From Burkholderia anthina (GTDB lineage Bacteria; Pseudomonadota; Gammaproteobacteria; Burkholderiales; Burkholderiaceae): a DNA stretch of 64,000 bases. Positions within the stretch are counted from its first letter, which is position 1; each line of letters begins with the position of its first letter. This document shows positions 27,275 to 36,337 of this stretch, one piece after another. A program made the translations under genes and the position numbers. A model generated the notes under the pieces. The model was not told the origin of the DNA and made no database searches. It saw only the letters and a program-made list of their open reading frames with translations. The stretch covers positions 1-64,000 of the forward strand of contig NZ_CABVLY010000030.1 in the NCBI RefSeq assembly GCF_902498995.1, read 5' to 3'.

Positions 27275-28261
27275 TCAGGGCAACGTGAACCGCGCCACGT
27301 TACCCCGCGCTGCCGAATATTTTGCCGGATCGACGGGCTTTCCGTCGAACGCGACCGAGTCGAGGCCGGCCTTGTTGCCGATCGTGACCTTGAACGGCCC
27401 GTCGCCTGCGACCTGCTTCGCTTCGCCGGCCCGCACCAGCCCCGAGAACAGCTCCTTGCCGCTCTTGTCGCGCACGCTGAACCAGCTATCCTGCTTCACC
27501 TTCAGTTCGATCATCGACTGACCTGCCGCCACCACGACGCTCGCGGGCTGAGCCGGTGCGGCGGCACTTGCCGCGACGACAGGTTGCGACGCAACTGCAG
27601 CCGCCGGCGCAGCCGACGCCACCGCTTGCGGCACTACACCGGACGCGACAGCCGCGGCCGGAGCCTCATTGGCGGCCGCCGCCGACGCACCGCTCGCGGC
27701 CGCCTCGTCGGCAGACGAGCCCGCAGCGACGCTGGCAGCCGACGCATGCTCGGTATCGCCGCCCTTGAAGCGCGCGAGCCAGCTCGACGAGTCGCCGCCA
27801 GTGTGCCACATCAGTACCGCGACCACCGCGACGACGACGATCGCCGTGCCCCACAACCACGGGTGGTGGCGCGACGAGCCGCCAAGCGGAATCGACACGC
27901 GGCCGCGCGGCAGATCCGTCCCCGACGACGCGGGCATCGACAGATCGACTTCCGGCGCGCCGCGCTCGCGACGCAGTGCCTGCGCGAACGGCTCCGGATC
28001 GACGCCGAGCATCTTCGCGTAGCTGCGCACGACGCCGATCGCGAACGTCACGCCGGGCAAATGACTGATGTCACCGGCCTCGAGCGCACGCAGCTTCTGC
28101 GGGGCGACCTTGAGCCGCGCCGACACGTCGTCGACCGTCCAGCCCTTCGCTTCCCGGAGCTGCGCCAGCCGGCCGCCGACTGCCGCCAGCGTTTCCAGTC
28201 CCGCCGGCGCCGGCTGCGCGGTATTCGTCTCTGCGCCGTTTGACGGCTGCGGCTCACTCAT
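27275..28261 (-). CDS. rodZ: Cytoskeletal protein RodZ
   Basis: 328 residues. An N-terminal helix-turn-helix domain (about 30-97, GRLAQLREAKGWTVDDV) binds MreB in this family. Then come a basic linker, one membrane helix (134-152), an Ala/Val/Ser-rich periplasmic linker of about 90 residues and a C-terminal DUF4115 domain (from about 235). RodZ couples MreB to the elongasome and maintains rod shape. It stands between rlmN and ispG, the common order. Confidence 0.95.
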   Translation of the reverse strand: MSEPQPSNGAETNTAQPAPAGLETLAAVGGRLAQLREAKGWTVDDVSARLKVAPQKLRALEAGDISHLPGVTFAIGVVRSYAKMLGVDPEPFAQALRRERGAPEVDLSMPASSGTDLPRGRVSIPLGGSSRHHPWLWGTAIVVVAVVAVLMWHTGGDSSSWLARFKGGDTEHASAASVAAGSSADEAAASGASAAAANEAPAAAVASGVVPQAVASAAPAAAVASQPVVAASAAAPAQPASVVVAAGQSMIELKVKQDSWFSVRDKSGKELFSGLVRAGEAKQVAGDGPFKVTIGNKAGLDSVAFDGKPVDPAKYSAARGNVARFTLP

Positions 28262-28437
28262 CCTTGTCCTCGCGTCGATTCTTCTTCACTGGCGGACGCC
28301 GCCGGCTCTTGCCGGCCGGCACCCGCAACCTGTCACACCATGCGCGGCGCCGAGGCGCCGCGACCGATCGCTATTCGCGTGTTGTACCGCCAAAAGATTC
28401 GGGCATCCCCGGTCAGGCGCGCCAGCGAGGCGCTCCG

Positions 28438-29577
28438 TCAAACCGCCCGAACTTCGATGATTTTTGCTGCCGCGCCCGTTCGCTCCGCCAGGCGCGTGCG
28501 GTCCTTCACGGCGCCGGCCAGCTGGCCGCACGCGGCGTCGATGTCGTCGCCGCGCGTCTTGCGCACGGTCGTGACGACACCCGCGTCGATGAGGACCTGT
28601 GCAAAGCGCTTGATCTGCTCCGGCTTCGAGCGGATGAGGCCCGATTCCGGAAACGGGTTGAACGGGATCAGATTGAACTTGCAGGGCACGTCGCGCGTGA
28701 CGGCCAGCAGTTCGCGCGCATGCGCTTCGGTGTCGTTGACGCCGTCGAGCATGCAGTATTCGAAAGTAATGAAGTCGCGCGGCGCGACTTTCAGATAGCG
28801 CTGGCACGCGGCCATCAGCTCGCGCAGCGGATGCTTCTTGTTGAGCGGCACCAGCTCGTCGCGCAGCGCGTCGTTCGGCGCGTGCAGCGATACGGCGAGC
28901 GCGACCGGCAATTCGGCGCCGAGGCGGTCCATCATCGGCACCACGCCGGACGTCGACAGCGTGACGCGACGGCGCGACAGGCCGTATGCGTTGTCGTCGA
29001 GCATCAGCCGCATCGCGGGCACGACCGCGTTGTAATTCAGCAGCGGCTCGCCCATGCCCATCATCACCACGTTGGTGACGACCCGTTCGGCCTTGCCGTT
29101 CGGACCGGGCGCGCGACCGAGCGATGCGCGCAGCGCAAATTCGGCCATGCGGAGCTGGCCGATGATTTCAGCTGTCGACAGGTTGCGGGAGAAGCCCTGC
29201 TTGCCCGTCGAGCAGAAGCGGCAGTTGACCGCACACCCGGCCTGCGACGACACGCACAGCGTGCCGCGCGTCTCTTCCGGGATGAACACGGTTTCGACCG
29301 CATTGCCGTTTCCGACGTCGATCAGCCACTTGCGCGTGCCGTCGGTGGAAACGTGATCGCTGACGATATCCGGCATCACGATCGACGCGCGGCCCTTGAG
29401 CTTTTCTCTCAGGGACTTCGCGAGATCGGTCATGCCGTCGAAATCGCCGGCGTTGTACTGGTGGATCCAGCGCTGCAACTGCTTGGCGCGGAACGGCTTC
29501 TCGCCGAGACTGCCGCAGTACGCGACAAGACCCTCGGCATCGAAGTCGAGAAGATTGACGGAAGTTTCGCTCGTCAT
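28438..29577 (-). CDS. rlmN: Dual-specificity RNA methyltransferase RlmN
   Basis: 379 residues. The radical-SAM motif is Cys115-x3-Cys119-x2-Cys122. The resolving cysteines of the family are present: Cys108 (TLCVSSQAG) and Cys350 near the C-terminus (DDIDAACGQ). It methylates C2 of A2503 in 23S rRNA and A37 of some tRNAs. It lies between ndk and rodZ; the 176 bp to rodZ hold only GC-rich inverted repeats and no gene. Confidence 0.97.
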   Translation of the reverse strand: MTSETSVNLLDFDAEGLVAYCGSLGEKPFRAKQLQRWIHQYNAGDFDGMTDLAKSLREKLKGRASIVMPDIVSDHVSTDGTRKWLIDVGNGNAVETVFIPEETRGTLCVSSQAGCAVNCRFCSTGKQGFSRNLSTAEIIGQLRMAEFALRASLGRAPGPNGKAERVVTNVVMMGMGEPLLNYNAVVPAMRLMLDDNAYGLSRRRVTLSTSGVVPMMDRLGAELPVALAVSLHAPNDALRDELVPLNKKHPLRELMAACQRYLKVAPRDFITFEYCMLDGVNDTEAHARELLAVTRDVPCKFNLIPFNPFPESGLIRSKPEQIKRFAQVLIDAGVVTTVRKTRGDDIDAACGQLAGAVKDRTRLAERTGAAAKIIEVRAV

Positions 29578-29632
29578 GATGTGCTGCCTTGCCGCGTGCG
29601 CTGAATCCAGCCTACTTGTTGCCAGCCGGAGC

Positions 29633-30058
29633 TTAGCGCGAGTAGACGTTCATTTCCGGGAAGAAGAACGCAACTTCGACCGCTGCCGTTTCCGCAGCGT
29701 CCGAGCCGTGCACGGCGTTCGCGTCGATGCTGTCGGCGAAGTCGGCGCGGATCGTGCCCTTTTCCGCCTTCTTCGGATCCGTCGCGCCCATCAGGTCGCG
29801 GTTCTTCAGGATCGCGCCTTCGCCTTCCAGAACCTGGATCATCACCGGGCCCGAGATCATGAAATCGACGAGGTCCTTGAAGAACGGACGTGCTGCGTGC
29901 ACTGCGTAGAACTTCTCGGCGTCTGCACGCGACAGGTGCGCCATGCGCGATGCGACGATCTTCAGGCCGGCGCCTTCGAAACGACTGTAGATCTGGCCGA
30001 TCACGTTCTTTGCCACCGCATCCGGCTTGATGATCGACAGGGTGCGCTCGATTGCCAT
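29633..30058 (-). CDS. ndk: Nucleoside diphosphate kinase
   Basis: 141 residues, family length. [12 protein letters not shown] at the start and the active-site histidine in NAVHGSD are intact. It balances NTP/dNTP pools by phosphate transfer through the histidine. First gene of the ndk-rlmN-rodZ-ispG-hisS group; a likely -10 box lies about 50 bases upstream. Confidence 0.98.
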
Positions 30059-30308
30059 AAAAACTCCAAGAAATTAAGAAGTTACAGGTTCAAATGAATC
30101 CGCTATTGTAGCACGATCCCGTGTATCATTGCGATTGAACCCTTACACGAGTGAAAGGTTCCGAATCCATATGTTTTTGCGCTGCCCGGCCATTGAAACC
30201 AAGCGGCGCGGAACGTATCTTAGCCATAGCTGCTCCGGTTTGCTGCGCCGCACACCGCGTGCGCCGAACCGGCCCCGGACGCCCATGCGTTCAATGTTAG
30301 GAGAAACC
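30059..30308. promoter_or_regulatory. Divergent promoter region of ndk and the BI-1 family gene
   Basis: 250 bp between divergent genes. On the minus strand TACAAT (30105-30110) is a good -10 candidate for ndk, without a clear -35. No gene is supported here; an in-frame extension of the BI-1 gene into this region lacks membrane-protein character. Confidence 0.55.
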
Positions 30309-31007
30309 ATGAACGACTATCCGTACAATTTCGGCCGCGGCGGCTCCGTCAGCACCGCGGAGGTTCGCAACCGCGTGCTGCGGAACACGTACTGGCTGCT
30401 CGCGCTGTCGATGATTCCGACGGTGCTGGGGGCATGGGTGGGCGTCGCGACGGGCTTCTCGCTGTTCGCGGCCACGAGCCCGATGATGAGCCTGCTCGCG
30501 TTCTTCGCGATCGCGTTCGGCTTCATGTTCGCGATCGAGCGGACGAAAAACAGCGCGGCCGGCGTGTTCGTGCTGCTCGGCTTCACGTTCTTCATGGGCC
30601 TGATGCTGTCGCGCCTGCTGAGCTTCATCCTCGGCTTCTCGAACGGCCCGTCGCTGATCATGCTCGCGTTCGGCGGCACCGGCATCATCTTCGCCGCGAT
30701 GGCCACGATCGCCACGGTCAGCAAGCGCGATTTCTCGGGCCTCGGCAAGTGGCTGTTCATGGGCGTGATCGTGATCCTGCTCGCGTCGGTCGCGAACATG
30801 TTCCTGCACCTGCCGGCACTGATGCTCACCGTGTCGGTGCTCGCGATCGCGATCTTCTCGGCCTACATGCTGTTCGACGTCCAGCGCGTCGTGAACGGCG
30901 GCGAGACGAACTACATCTCGGCCACGCTCGCGATCTACCTCGACCTGTACAACGTGTTCACGAACCTGCTCGCGCTGCTCGGCATCTTCGGCGGCAACCG
31001 CAACTGA
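30309..31007 (+). CDS. Bax inhibitor-1 / YccA family membrane protein
   Basis: 232 residues from MNDYPYNFGRG. A GGAG lies about 7 bases before the ATG. Seven hydrophobic helices are predicted by eye, with the family C-terminus SAYMLFDVQRVVNGGETNY and a late Asp-containing helix (LDLYNVFTNLLALLGIF). E. coli YccA modulates FtsH proteolysis and YbhL/BsYetJ-type proteins can leak Ca2+; the role here is not known. The presence of HflKC in the same window makes an FtsH link plausible but unproven. It is followed by a bidirectional terminator. Confidence 0.94.
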   Translation: MNDYPYNFGRGGSVSTAEVRNRVLRNTYWLLALSMIPTVLGAWVGVATGFSLFAATSPMMSLLAFFAIAFGFMFAIERTKNSAAGVFVLLGFTFFMGLMLSRLLSFILGFSNGPSLIMLAFGGTGIIFAAMATIATVSKRDFSGLGKWLFMGVIVILLASVANMFLHLPALMLTVSVLAIAIFSAYMLFDVQRVVNGGETNYISATLAIYLDLYNVFTNLLALLGIFGGNRN

Positions 31008-31025
31008 CGCTCGCTGCGCACCAAG

Positions 31026-31053
31026 AAAAAACCGGCCCGAGGGCCGGTTTTTT
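31026..31053. terminator. Bidirectional terminator between the BI-1 gene and rlmD
   Basis: Perfect stem AAAAAACCGGCCC/GGGCCGGTTTTTT with a 2-base GA centre between convergent genes. Confidence 0.95.
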
Positions 31054-31071
31054 TACGTCCACCGCCGGGCT

Positions 31072-32469
31072 TCAGTCGCGCTCGAACAGCGCGATCGATT
31101 CGACGTGCGACGTATTCGGGAACATGTTCACGACCCCCGCGCCCTTCAGCCGGTAGCCCGCCTCGTGCACGAGCAAACCGGCGTCGCGCGCCAGCGTCGA
31201 CGGATTGCACGATACGTAGACGATGCGCTTCGGCAGCGGGCCTTCGCCGCTCTGTGCGATTTCGGCCAGCGCCTTCGACACCGCCAGCGCACCTTCGCGC
31301 GGCGGATCGATCAGGAACTTGTCGAATGCGCCGAGCGCGCGGATGTCGTCGCCCGTCACTTCGAACAGGTTCCGGCATGCGAACGTCGTATGCCCGTCCA
31401 CGCCGTTCTCGCGCGCATTCGCGAGCGCGCGCGTCGTCAGCGTTTCGCTGCCTTCGATGCCCATCACCTCGCGCGACAGGCGCGCGAGCGGCAGCGTGAA
31501 GTTGCCGATCCCGCAGAACAGGTCGAGCACGCGATCGTCCCGCGACGGCGCGAGCAGGCGCAGCGCGCGGCCCACCAGCACGCGGTTGATCTGATGATTG
31601 ACCTGCGTGAAGTCGGTCGGCTTGAACGGCATGCGGATGCCGAACTCCGGCAGCGTGTAGTCGAGCGGCACGTCGAGCGGATAGAACGGCGTCACCGTGT
31701 CCGGGCCCTTCGGCTGCAGCCAGAACTGCACCTTGTGCTCGTCCGCGAACGCACGCAGCAGCGCTTCGTCGTCCGCATTGATCGGCTCCAGCACGCGCAG
31801 CACGAGCGCCGTGACCTCCGAACCCACCGCGAGCTCGATCTGCGGCATCCGGTCGCGGATCGACAGCCCCTCGACGAGCCGGCGCAGCGGCACGAGCATC
31901 GCCGACACATGCGGCGGCAGCACCTCGCAGCTCGTCATGTCGGCGACGTAGCTGCTCTTCTTCTCATGGAAGCCGACCAGCACGCCGCCCTTCTTCGCGA
32001 CGTTGCGCACGGTCAGGCGCGCACGGTAGCGGTAGCCCCACGACGGGCCGTGGATCGGCGCGAACATCGTCTCGGCGCGCAGCTTCGACAGGTGCCACAG
32101 GTTGTCCTCGAGCACACGCTGCTTGATCGCGACCTGCGCGCGCATGTCGAGATGCTGCATCGAGCAGCCGCCGCAGGTGCCGAAGAACGTGCATTTCGGC
32201 TGCGTACGCATCACGCTCGGGCGCAGAATGTCGACAACGGTCGCCTGCTCGTAGCTCGGCTTGCGGCGATAGCTCGAATAGGTCACGCGCTCGCCGGGCA
32301 GCGCGCCTTCGACGAAGATGACCTTGCCCGGCGTGCCGTCCTCGGTCGCCGTGCGGCCGACACCGCGCGCGTCCATGTCGAGCGATTCGATCTCGAGAAC
32401 CGGGGCGGGCCCGGGCGCGACGGGCGCATTTTTCGATTTGCGCGCAGAAGTGGGGACGGCTTCGGACAC
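31072..32469 (-). CDS. rlmD: 23S rRNA (uracil-1939-C5)-methyltransferase
   Basis: 465 residues from a GTG (VSEAVPTSARKSKN) that has an AGGA 10 bases upstream; an in-frame ATG 26 codons earlier lacks such a site. An N-terminal TRAM domain lies at about 25-85. The [4Fe-4S] ligands follow in CTFFGTCGGC plus a later Cys (TSCEVLPP). The SAM domain has DLFCGIGNFTLPLA. The catalytic Cys lies in YVSCNPSTLARD. It modifies 23S rRNA U1939. Confidence 0.96.
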   Translation of the reverse strand: MSEAVPTSARKSKNAPVAPGPAPVLEIESLDMDARGVGRTATEDGTPGKVIFVEGALPGERVTYSSYRRKPSYEQATVVDILRPSVMRTQPKCTFFGTCGGCSMQHLDMRAQVAIKQRVLEDNLWHLSKLRAETMFAPIHGPSWGYRYRARLTVRNVAKKGGVLVGFHEKKSSYVADMTSCEVLPPHVSAMLVPLRRLVEGLSIRDRMPQIELAVGSEVTALVLRVLEPINADDEALLRAFADEHKVQFWLQPKGPDTVTPFYPLDVPLDYTLPEFGIRMPFKPTDFTQVNHQINRVLVGRALRLLAPSRDDRVLDLFCGIGNFTLPLARLSREVMGIEGSETLTTRALANARENGVDGHTTFACRNLFEVTGDDIRALGAFDKFLIDPPREGALAVSKALAEIAQSGEGPLPKRIVYVSCNPSTLARDAGLLVHEAGYRLKGAGVVNMFPNTSHVESIALFERD

Positions 32470-32688
32470 CAGCTTTTCCTGACAAAACGTTGAAGAAGGC
32501 GAGATTGTAGACGACGCAGGCCCGCATCGCCTGCTTTCGTGGCGCAAGCGTCGATACTGACGCGCCTACCGGCCGGCCGGTGCTCGGCCGGGCATGCCGG
32601 CAGCACCCGTACCCCGCACGCGGGCGCGCCGTCCAACGCCCTATCTTGCAAACCGAAGGTACGCATTCTGCCCGCAGGAGGCTCGACC

Positions 32689-33543
32689 ATGCGACTGATC
32701 GACTGGAACATTCAATGGGGTCGGGACGCGGACGGCGTCGTCGACCTCCCGCGCACCATCGCCGCCGCCCGCCGGCTCGGCGATTTCGACGTGCTGTGTC
32801 TGCAGGAGGTCACGCGCGGTTTCGGCACCCTGCCCGGCCAGCCCGGCCCCGACCAGTTCGCTGAGCTGGCGGCGTTGCTGCCCGGCCATACGATCGTCGA
32901 GGCGATCGGTGCCGACCTGCCGGCGCTCGAACCCGGCGCACCGCGCCGTCAGTTCGGCAATGCAATCGCGACCCGTCTGCCGGTCGGGCGCGTGCTGCGT
33001 CAATGGCTGCCGTGGCCGGCCGACGCCGGCGCACCGTCGATGCCGCGCGTCGCGCTCGACGTCGAAATCGAAACGCGGTCGGGGCCGCTGCGGGTCGTCA
33101 CGACACACCTGGAATACTATTCGGCGCGGCAGCGGCTTGCGCAGGTCGACGCATTGCGCGCGCGGCACCGCGAAGCATGCGCCCACGCCGATCGGCCCGC
33201 GCCGGCGGAAAACGCGGCGGGACCGTTCACGTCGACACGCCAGCCGCGCGATGCGATCGTCTGCGGCGATTTCAACAGTGCATTCGACAGCGACGCATAC
33301 AGGCGCTTTCTCGAGCCGATCACCGACGCGCCGGCGTTCGTCGACGCATGGGTTGCACGCCATCCCGACTGCACGCCGCCGCCGACGGCCGGCGTCTACG
33401 ACACGGTGCAATGGTCGGACGGCCCGCTCGCGTGCGACTTCGTGTTCGTCACCGAGACACTGCTGCCGCGCGTCACGCGCTGCGAGATCGACGGCGACAC
33501 GCGCGCGTCGGATCACCAGCCGGTCGTGCTCGAACTCGATTGA
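32689..33543 (+). CDS. Endonuclease/exonuclease/phosphatase (EEP) family hydrolase
   Basis: 284 residues from MRLIDWNIQWGRD; a GCAGGAGG site lies 7 bases upstream. Catalytic features of the DNase I/exonuclease III fold are in order: WNIQW, LQEV (metal Glu), GDFNSAFDSD and the terminal SDHQPV (catalytic His). The substrate is unknown; the family includes DNases, sphingomyelinases and phosphatases. There is no signal peptide, so it is probably cytoplasmic. Convergent with the exonuclease gene, 30 bp apart. Confidence 0.93.
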   Translation: MRLIDWNIQWGRDADGVVDLPRTIAAARRLGDFDVLCLQEVTRGFGTLPGQPGPDQFAELAALLPGHTIVEAIGADLPALEPGAPRRQFGNAIATRLPVGRVLRQWLPWPADAGAPSMPRVALDVEIETRSGPLRVVTTHLEYYSARQRLAQVDALRARHREACAHADRPAPAENAAGPFTSTRQPRDAIVCGDFNSAFDSDAYRRFLEPITDAPAFVDAWVARHPDCTPPPTAGVYDTVQWSDGPLACDFVFVTETLLPRVTRCEIDGDTRASDHQPVVLELD

Positions 33544-33573
33544 TCGCGGGGGCGATGGCGCGGCCCGCTCGCG

Positions 33574-34350
33574 TCATGCGTCGAACGCGCTCAGGTATTC
33601 GGCCCAGTGTGCCGCCGGCTCCTGCGCGAGCGAATTCTTCACGAGCAGGATTTCGTCCGCGTACTCGCTCGGGGTCAGGCCGCCGCGCATCAGCTGGAAG
33701 CGGCAATACAGCAGATACGTATTGACGACGTCGGTTTCGCAGTAGTTGCGGATCTCCTCGATCCGTCCTTCCTGGAACGCCGTCCACACCTGGCTGCCGT
33801 CCATTCCGAGCTTGCCCGGGAAGCCGCACAGTTTCGCGAGCGCGTCGAGCGGCGCATTGGCGCGCGCCTGATACATCGCGAGCACGTCCATCAGATCGGT
33901 ATGACGCGAGTGATAGCGCGAGATGTAGTTGTTCCACTTGAATTCGCGGTCGTCCTCGCCGAGATCCCAGTAGCGGGTCGCGGGGATCCCGTGCACGAGC
34001 GCACGGTAATGGAGCACCGGCAGATCGAAGCCACCGCCGTTCCACGACACGAGTTGCGGCGTGTATTTCTCGATCACGCGGTAGAACGACTGGACCAGCG
34101 CCGCCTCGTTGTCCTGAGGCGTACCGAGCGAGCGCACGCGAAAGCCGTTGTTGTCGCGGAACACGCAGGAGATCGCCGCGATGCGCTGCAGGTAGTGCGG
34201 CAGGAAATCGCCGCCGGTCTTCTCGCGGCGCGCGGCGAATGCATGTTCGGCCACCGCGGCATCGTCGAGCGTCGCGGGCAGGTTTTCAAGACGGCGAATG
34301 CCGTCGACATCGGGAATGGTCTCGATGTCAAAAACGAGAATCGGAGTCAT
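33574..34350 (-). CDS. DnaQ-like 3'-5' exonuclease (PolB-type exo domain)
   Basis: 258 residues. A DEDDy exonuclease core is visible: DIET near residue 8 (Exo I), WNGGGFDLPVL (Exo II) and YCETDVVNTYLLY (Exo III with Tyr). This matches the stand-alone family related to the proofreading domain of family B polymerases. There is no polymerase domain. It lies immediately downstream of rpoS (3-bp gap), so it may be part of the stress-sigma operon. The cellular substrate is unknown. Confidence 0.92.
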   Translation of the reverse strand: MTPILVFDIETIPDVDGIRRLENLPATLDDAAVAEHAFAARREKTGGDFLPHYLQRIAAISCVFRDNNGFRVRSLGTPQDNEAALVQSFYRVIEKYTPQLVSWNGGGFDLPVLHYRALVHGIPATRYWDLGEDDREFKWNNYISRYHSRHTDLMDVLAMYQARANAPLDALAKLCGFPGKLGMDGSQVWTAFQEGRIEEIRNYCETDVVNTYLLYCRFQLMRGGLTPSEYADEILLVKNSLAQEPAAHWAEYLSAFDA

Positions 34351-34353
34351 CAG

Positions 34354-35439
34354 TTACAGAACGGCATCCTTGCGCACGCCATTGGAGGCAAAGAACCGCT
34401 TGAGGCGCACCAGCGCTTCCTGCTGGATCTGCCGCACGCGCTCGCGCGTGAGCCCCATCTCGTCGGCCAGCTCCTCGAGCGTGGCCGGCTCGATGTGATT
34501 CAGGCCGAAGCGGCGCTCGATCACGTGCCGGTGCTTGTCGGACAGCCGCGACAGCCACGCGCGCGTGAGCGTCTCGAGCTCGCGGTGCTGCACTTCGGCG
34601 TCGGGCGACTGGCTCTGGTCGTCGGGCAGCAGGTCGAGCAGGCTGCTCGCGGGATCGAGATCGAGCGGCGCGTCGAGCGATGCGGTGTGCTCGTTGAGCG
34701 CGAGGATGTCGGTGACTTCCTCGGCGGTCTTGCCGGTGAGGTAGGCGATGTCGTCGATGCTGGCTTCGCGGCGCTCGGCCGCCTCGCCCGTCGACATCGA
34801 ATTCTTTTCGAGGTGGCGCTTCGCGCGCAGCACCTGGTTCAGTTCGCGGATCACGTGCACGGGCAGCCGCACGGTCCGGGCCTGGTTCATGATCGCCCGT
34901 TCGATGCTCTGCCGGATCCACCACGTCGCATAGGTGGAGAAGCGAAAGCCGCGTGTCGGGTCGAATTTCTCGATCGCATGCATCAGGCCGAGGTTGCCTT
35001 CCTCGATCAGGTCGAGCAGCGGCACGCCACGGTTCAGGTAGCCCTTCGCGATGCTGACGACCAGCCGCAGGTTGCGCTCGATCATCACCTGCCGTGCCTC
35101 GAATTCGCCGGCCTTCGCGAGACGGGAATAGCGCTGCTCCTCCTCGACGGTCAGGAGCGGCTTCACGCTGATGCGGTTCAGGTAATGCTGGATCGTATCG
35201 GCCGTGAGCTCGGCCTGCAGCAATGCGCGGAAATCGTCGACGTCGGGTGCCGGCTCCGCGCGCTCCTCGCGATCGTCGCCACCGTCCGCATCGGCGTCGC
35301 GTGCCTCGACATCACGTTCGTTTTCCGCGACGTCGTCTTCGTCGTCCGTCGAAGCGCCACTTCGCTCCACCGATGCTTGCGTGGCACGACTGATCTTCTC
35401 AGACTCGGCTTGCGGCTCGTGGCGCTTCGATTTCGGCAT
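34354..35439 (-). CDS. rpoS: RNA polymerase sigma factor RpoS
   Basis: 361 residues, about 30 longer than E. coli RpoS because of an acidic low-complexity N-terminus (about 28-68). Region 2 is intact (EEGNLGLMHAIEKFDPTRGFRFSTYATWWIRQ). Region 4 ends in the helix-turn-helix LEELADEMGLTRERVRQIQ. Master regulator of stationary phase and stress. It follows nlpD as in gamma- and beta-proteobacteria, where the main rpoS promoter lies inside nlpD; that is likely here too, but I cannot place it. Confidence 0.96.
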   Translation of the reverse strand: MPKSKRHEPQAESEKISRATQASVERSGASTDDEDDVAENERDVEARDADADGGDDREERAEPAPDVDDFRALLQAELTADTIQHYLNRISVKPLLTVEEEQRYSRLAKAGEFEARQVMIERNLRLVVSIAKGYLNRGVPLLDLIEEGNLGLMHAIEKFDPTRGFRFSTYATWWIRQSIERAIMNQARTVRLPVHVIRELNQVLRAKRHLEKNSMSTGEAAERREASIDDIAYLTGKTAEEVTDILALNEHTASLDAPLDLDPASSLLDLLPDDQSQSPDAEVQHRELETLTRAWLSRLSDKHRHVIERRFGLNHIEPATLEELADEMGLTRERVRQIQQEALVRLKRFFASNGVRKDAVL

Positions 35440-35450
35440 GGTCGTCTCGG

Positions 35451-36332
35451 TTATTGAGGCGGCAAATACTTCAGCGGATCGACAGGCTTACCCTGCCGGC
35501 GAACCTCGAAATGCAGCATCACGCGGTCGGAATCGCTGTTACCCATCTCGGCGATCTTCTGCCCCTTCGTTACCGCGTCCCCCTCTTTTACCATCAAAGC
35601 GCGATTGTGTGCATACGCCGTGAGGTAAGTTGCATCGTGTTTGATGATAATGAGGTTGCCGTAGCCACGCAGGCCGTTGCCCGAGTAGACAACGCGGCCG
35701 TCGGCCGCCGCCTTCACGGCCTCGCCGGCCGTGCCGCCGATATTGATGCCCTTGTTCTTCGCGTCGTCGAAACTGTTCAGCACCGGGCCGCGCGCCGGCC
35801 ACGAGAACGTGACGGGGCCGCTCGGCGCGGCTGCCGTATCGCTCGATGCGGCGGCAGGCGGCGGCGTGATCGCGGACGACGTGCCGGCAGCCGGCGTCGC
35901 AGGGCCGCTGCTCAGCGGCGCGGTTGCCACGGCTGCGCCGCCGATCGGCGCGGCAACCGGCGCACCGGCGGTCGCGGTGCCGCCCGGCGGCGCGACGCGC
36001 AGCAGCTGGTCGACTTCGATCTGGTTCGGGTTCGCCAGGTTGTTCCACGTGGCGATGTCGCGATAGTTCTGCCCGTTCTCGAGCGCGATCCGGTACAGCG
36101 TGTCGCCCGGCTTCACACGGTAGAAGCCAGGCGGCGGCGGGCCGAGCGGCACCGCCGGCTGCGCGGCAGCGGTCGTGCCGAGCGTACCGGAGCGGTCGAC
36201 GACAGGCGCGTTGTCGAGCCGCGTCGCACAGGCGGCCAGAAGCGTGGAGAACGCAGCAACACAGATCGCGCGCTGCGCGAACGTGAGCGGTTCCCTGGAT
36301 CGGTTGTTTTGCATCGCGCGCAACATACTCAT
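35451..36332 (-). CDS. nlpD: Murein hydrolase activator NlpD (LysM and M23 domains)
   Basis: 293 residues from the ATG of MSMLRAMQNN. A TTG three codons upstream overlaps the pcm stop (TTGA) and is a possible alternative start. It is a lipoprotein with lipobox LLAAC. A LysM domain lies near 75-120 (YRVKPGDTLYRIALENGQNYRDI), then a Pro/Ala/Thr-rich linker, then a C-terminal M23/LytM domain. The M23 domain lacks the full set of zinc ligands expected of an active peptidase, as in other NlpD activators. NlpD activates amidases that split septal peptidoglycan. Confidence 0.94.
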   Translation of the reverse strand: MSMLRAMQNNRSREPLTFAQRAICVAAFSTLLAACATRLDNAPVVDRSGTLGTTAAAQPAVPLGPPPPGFYRVKPGDTLYRIALENGQNYRDIATWNNLANPNQIEVDQLLRVAPPGGTATAGAPVAAPIGGAAVATAPLSSGPATPAAGTSSAITPPPAAASSDTAAAPSGPVTFSWPARGPVLNSFDDAKNKGINIGGTAGEAVKAAADGRVVYSGNGLRGYGNLIIIKHDATYLTAYAHNRALMVKEGDAVTKGQKIAEMGNSDSDRVMLHFEVRRQGKPVDPLKYLPPQ

Positions 36333-36337
36333 CGGTT

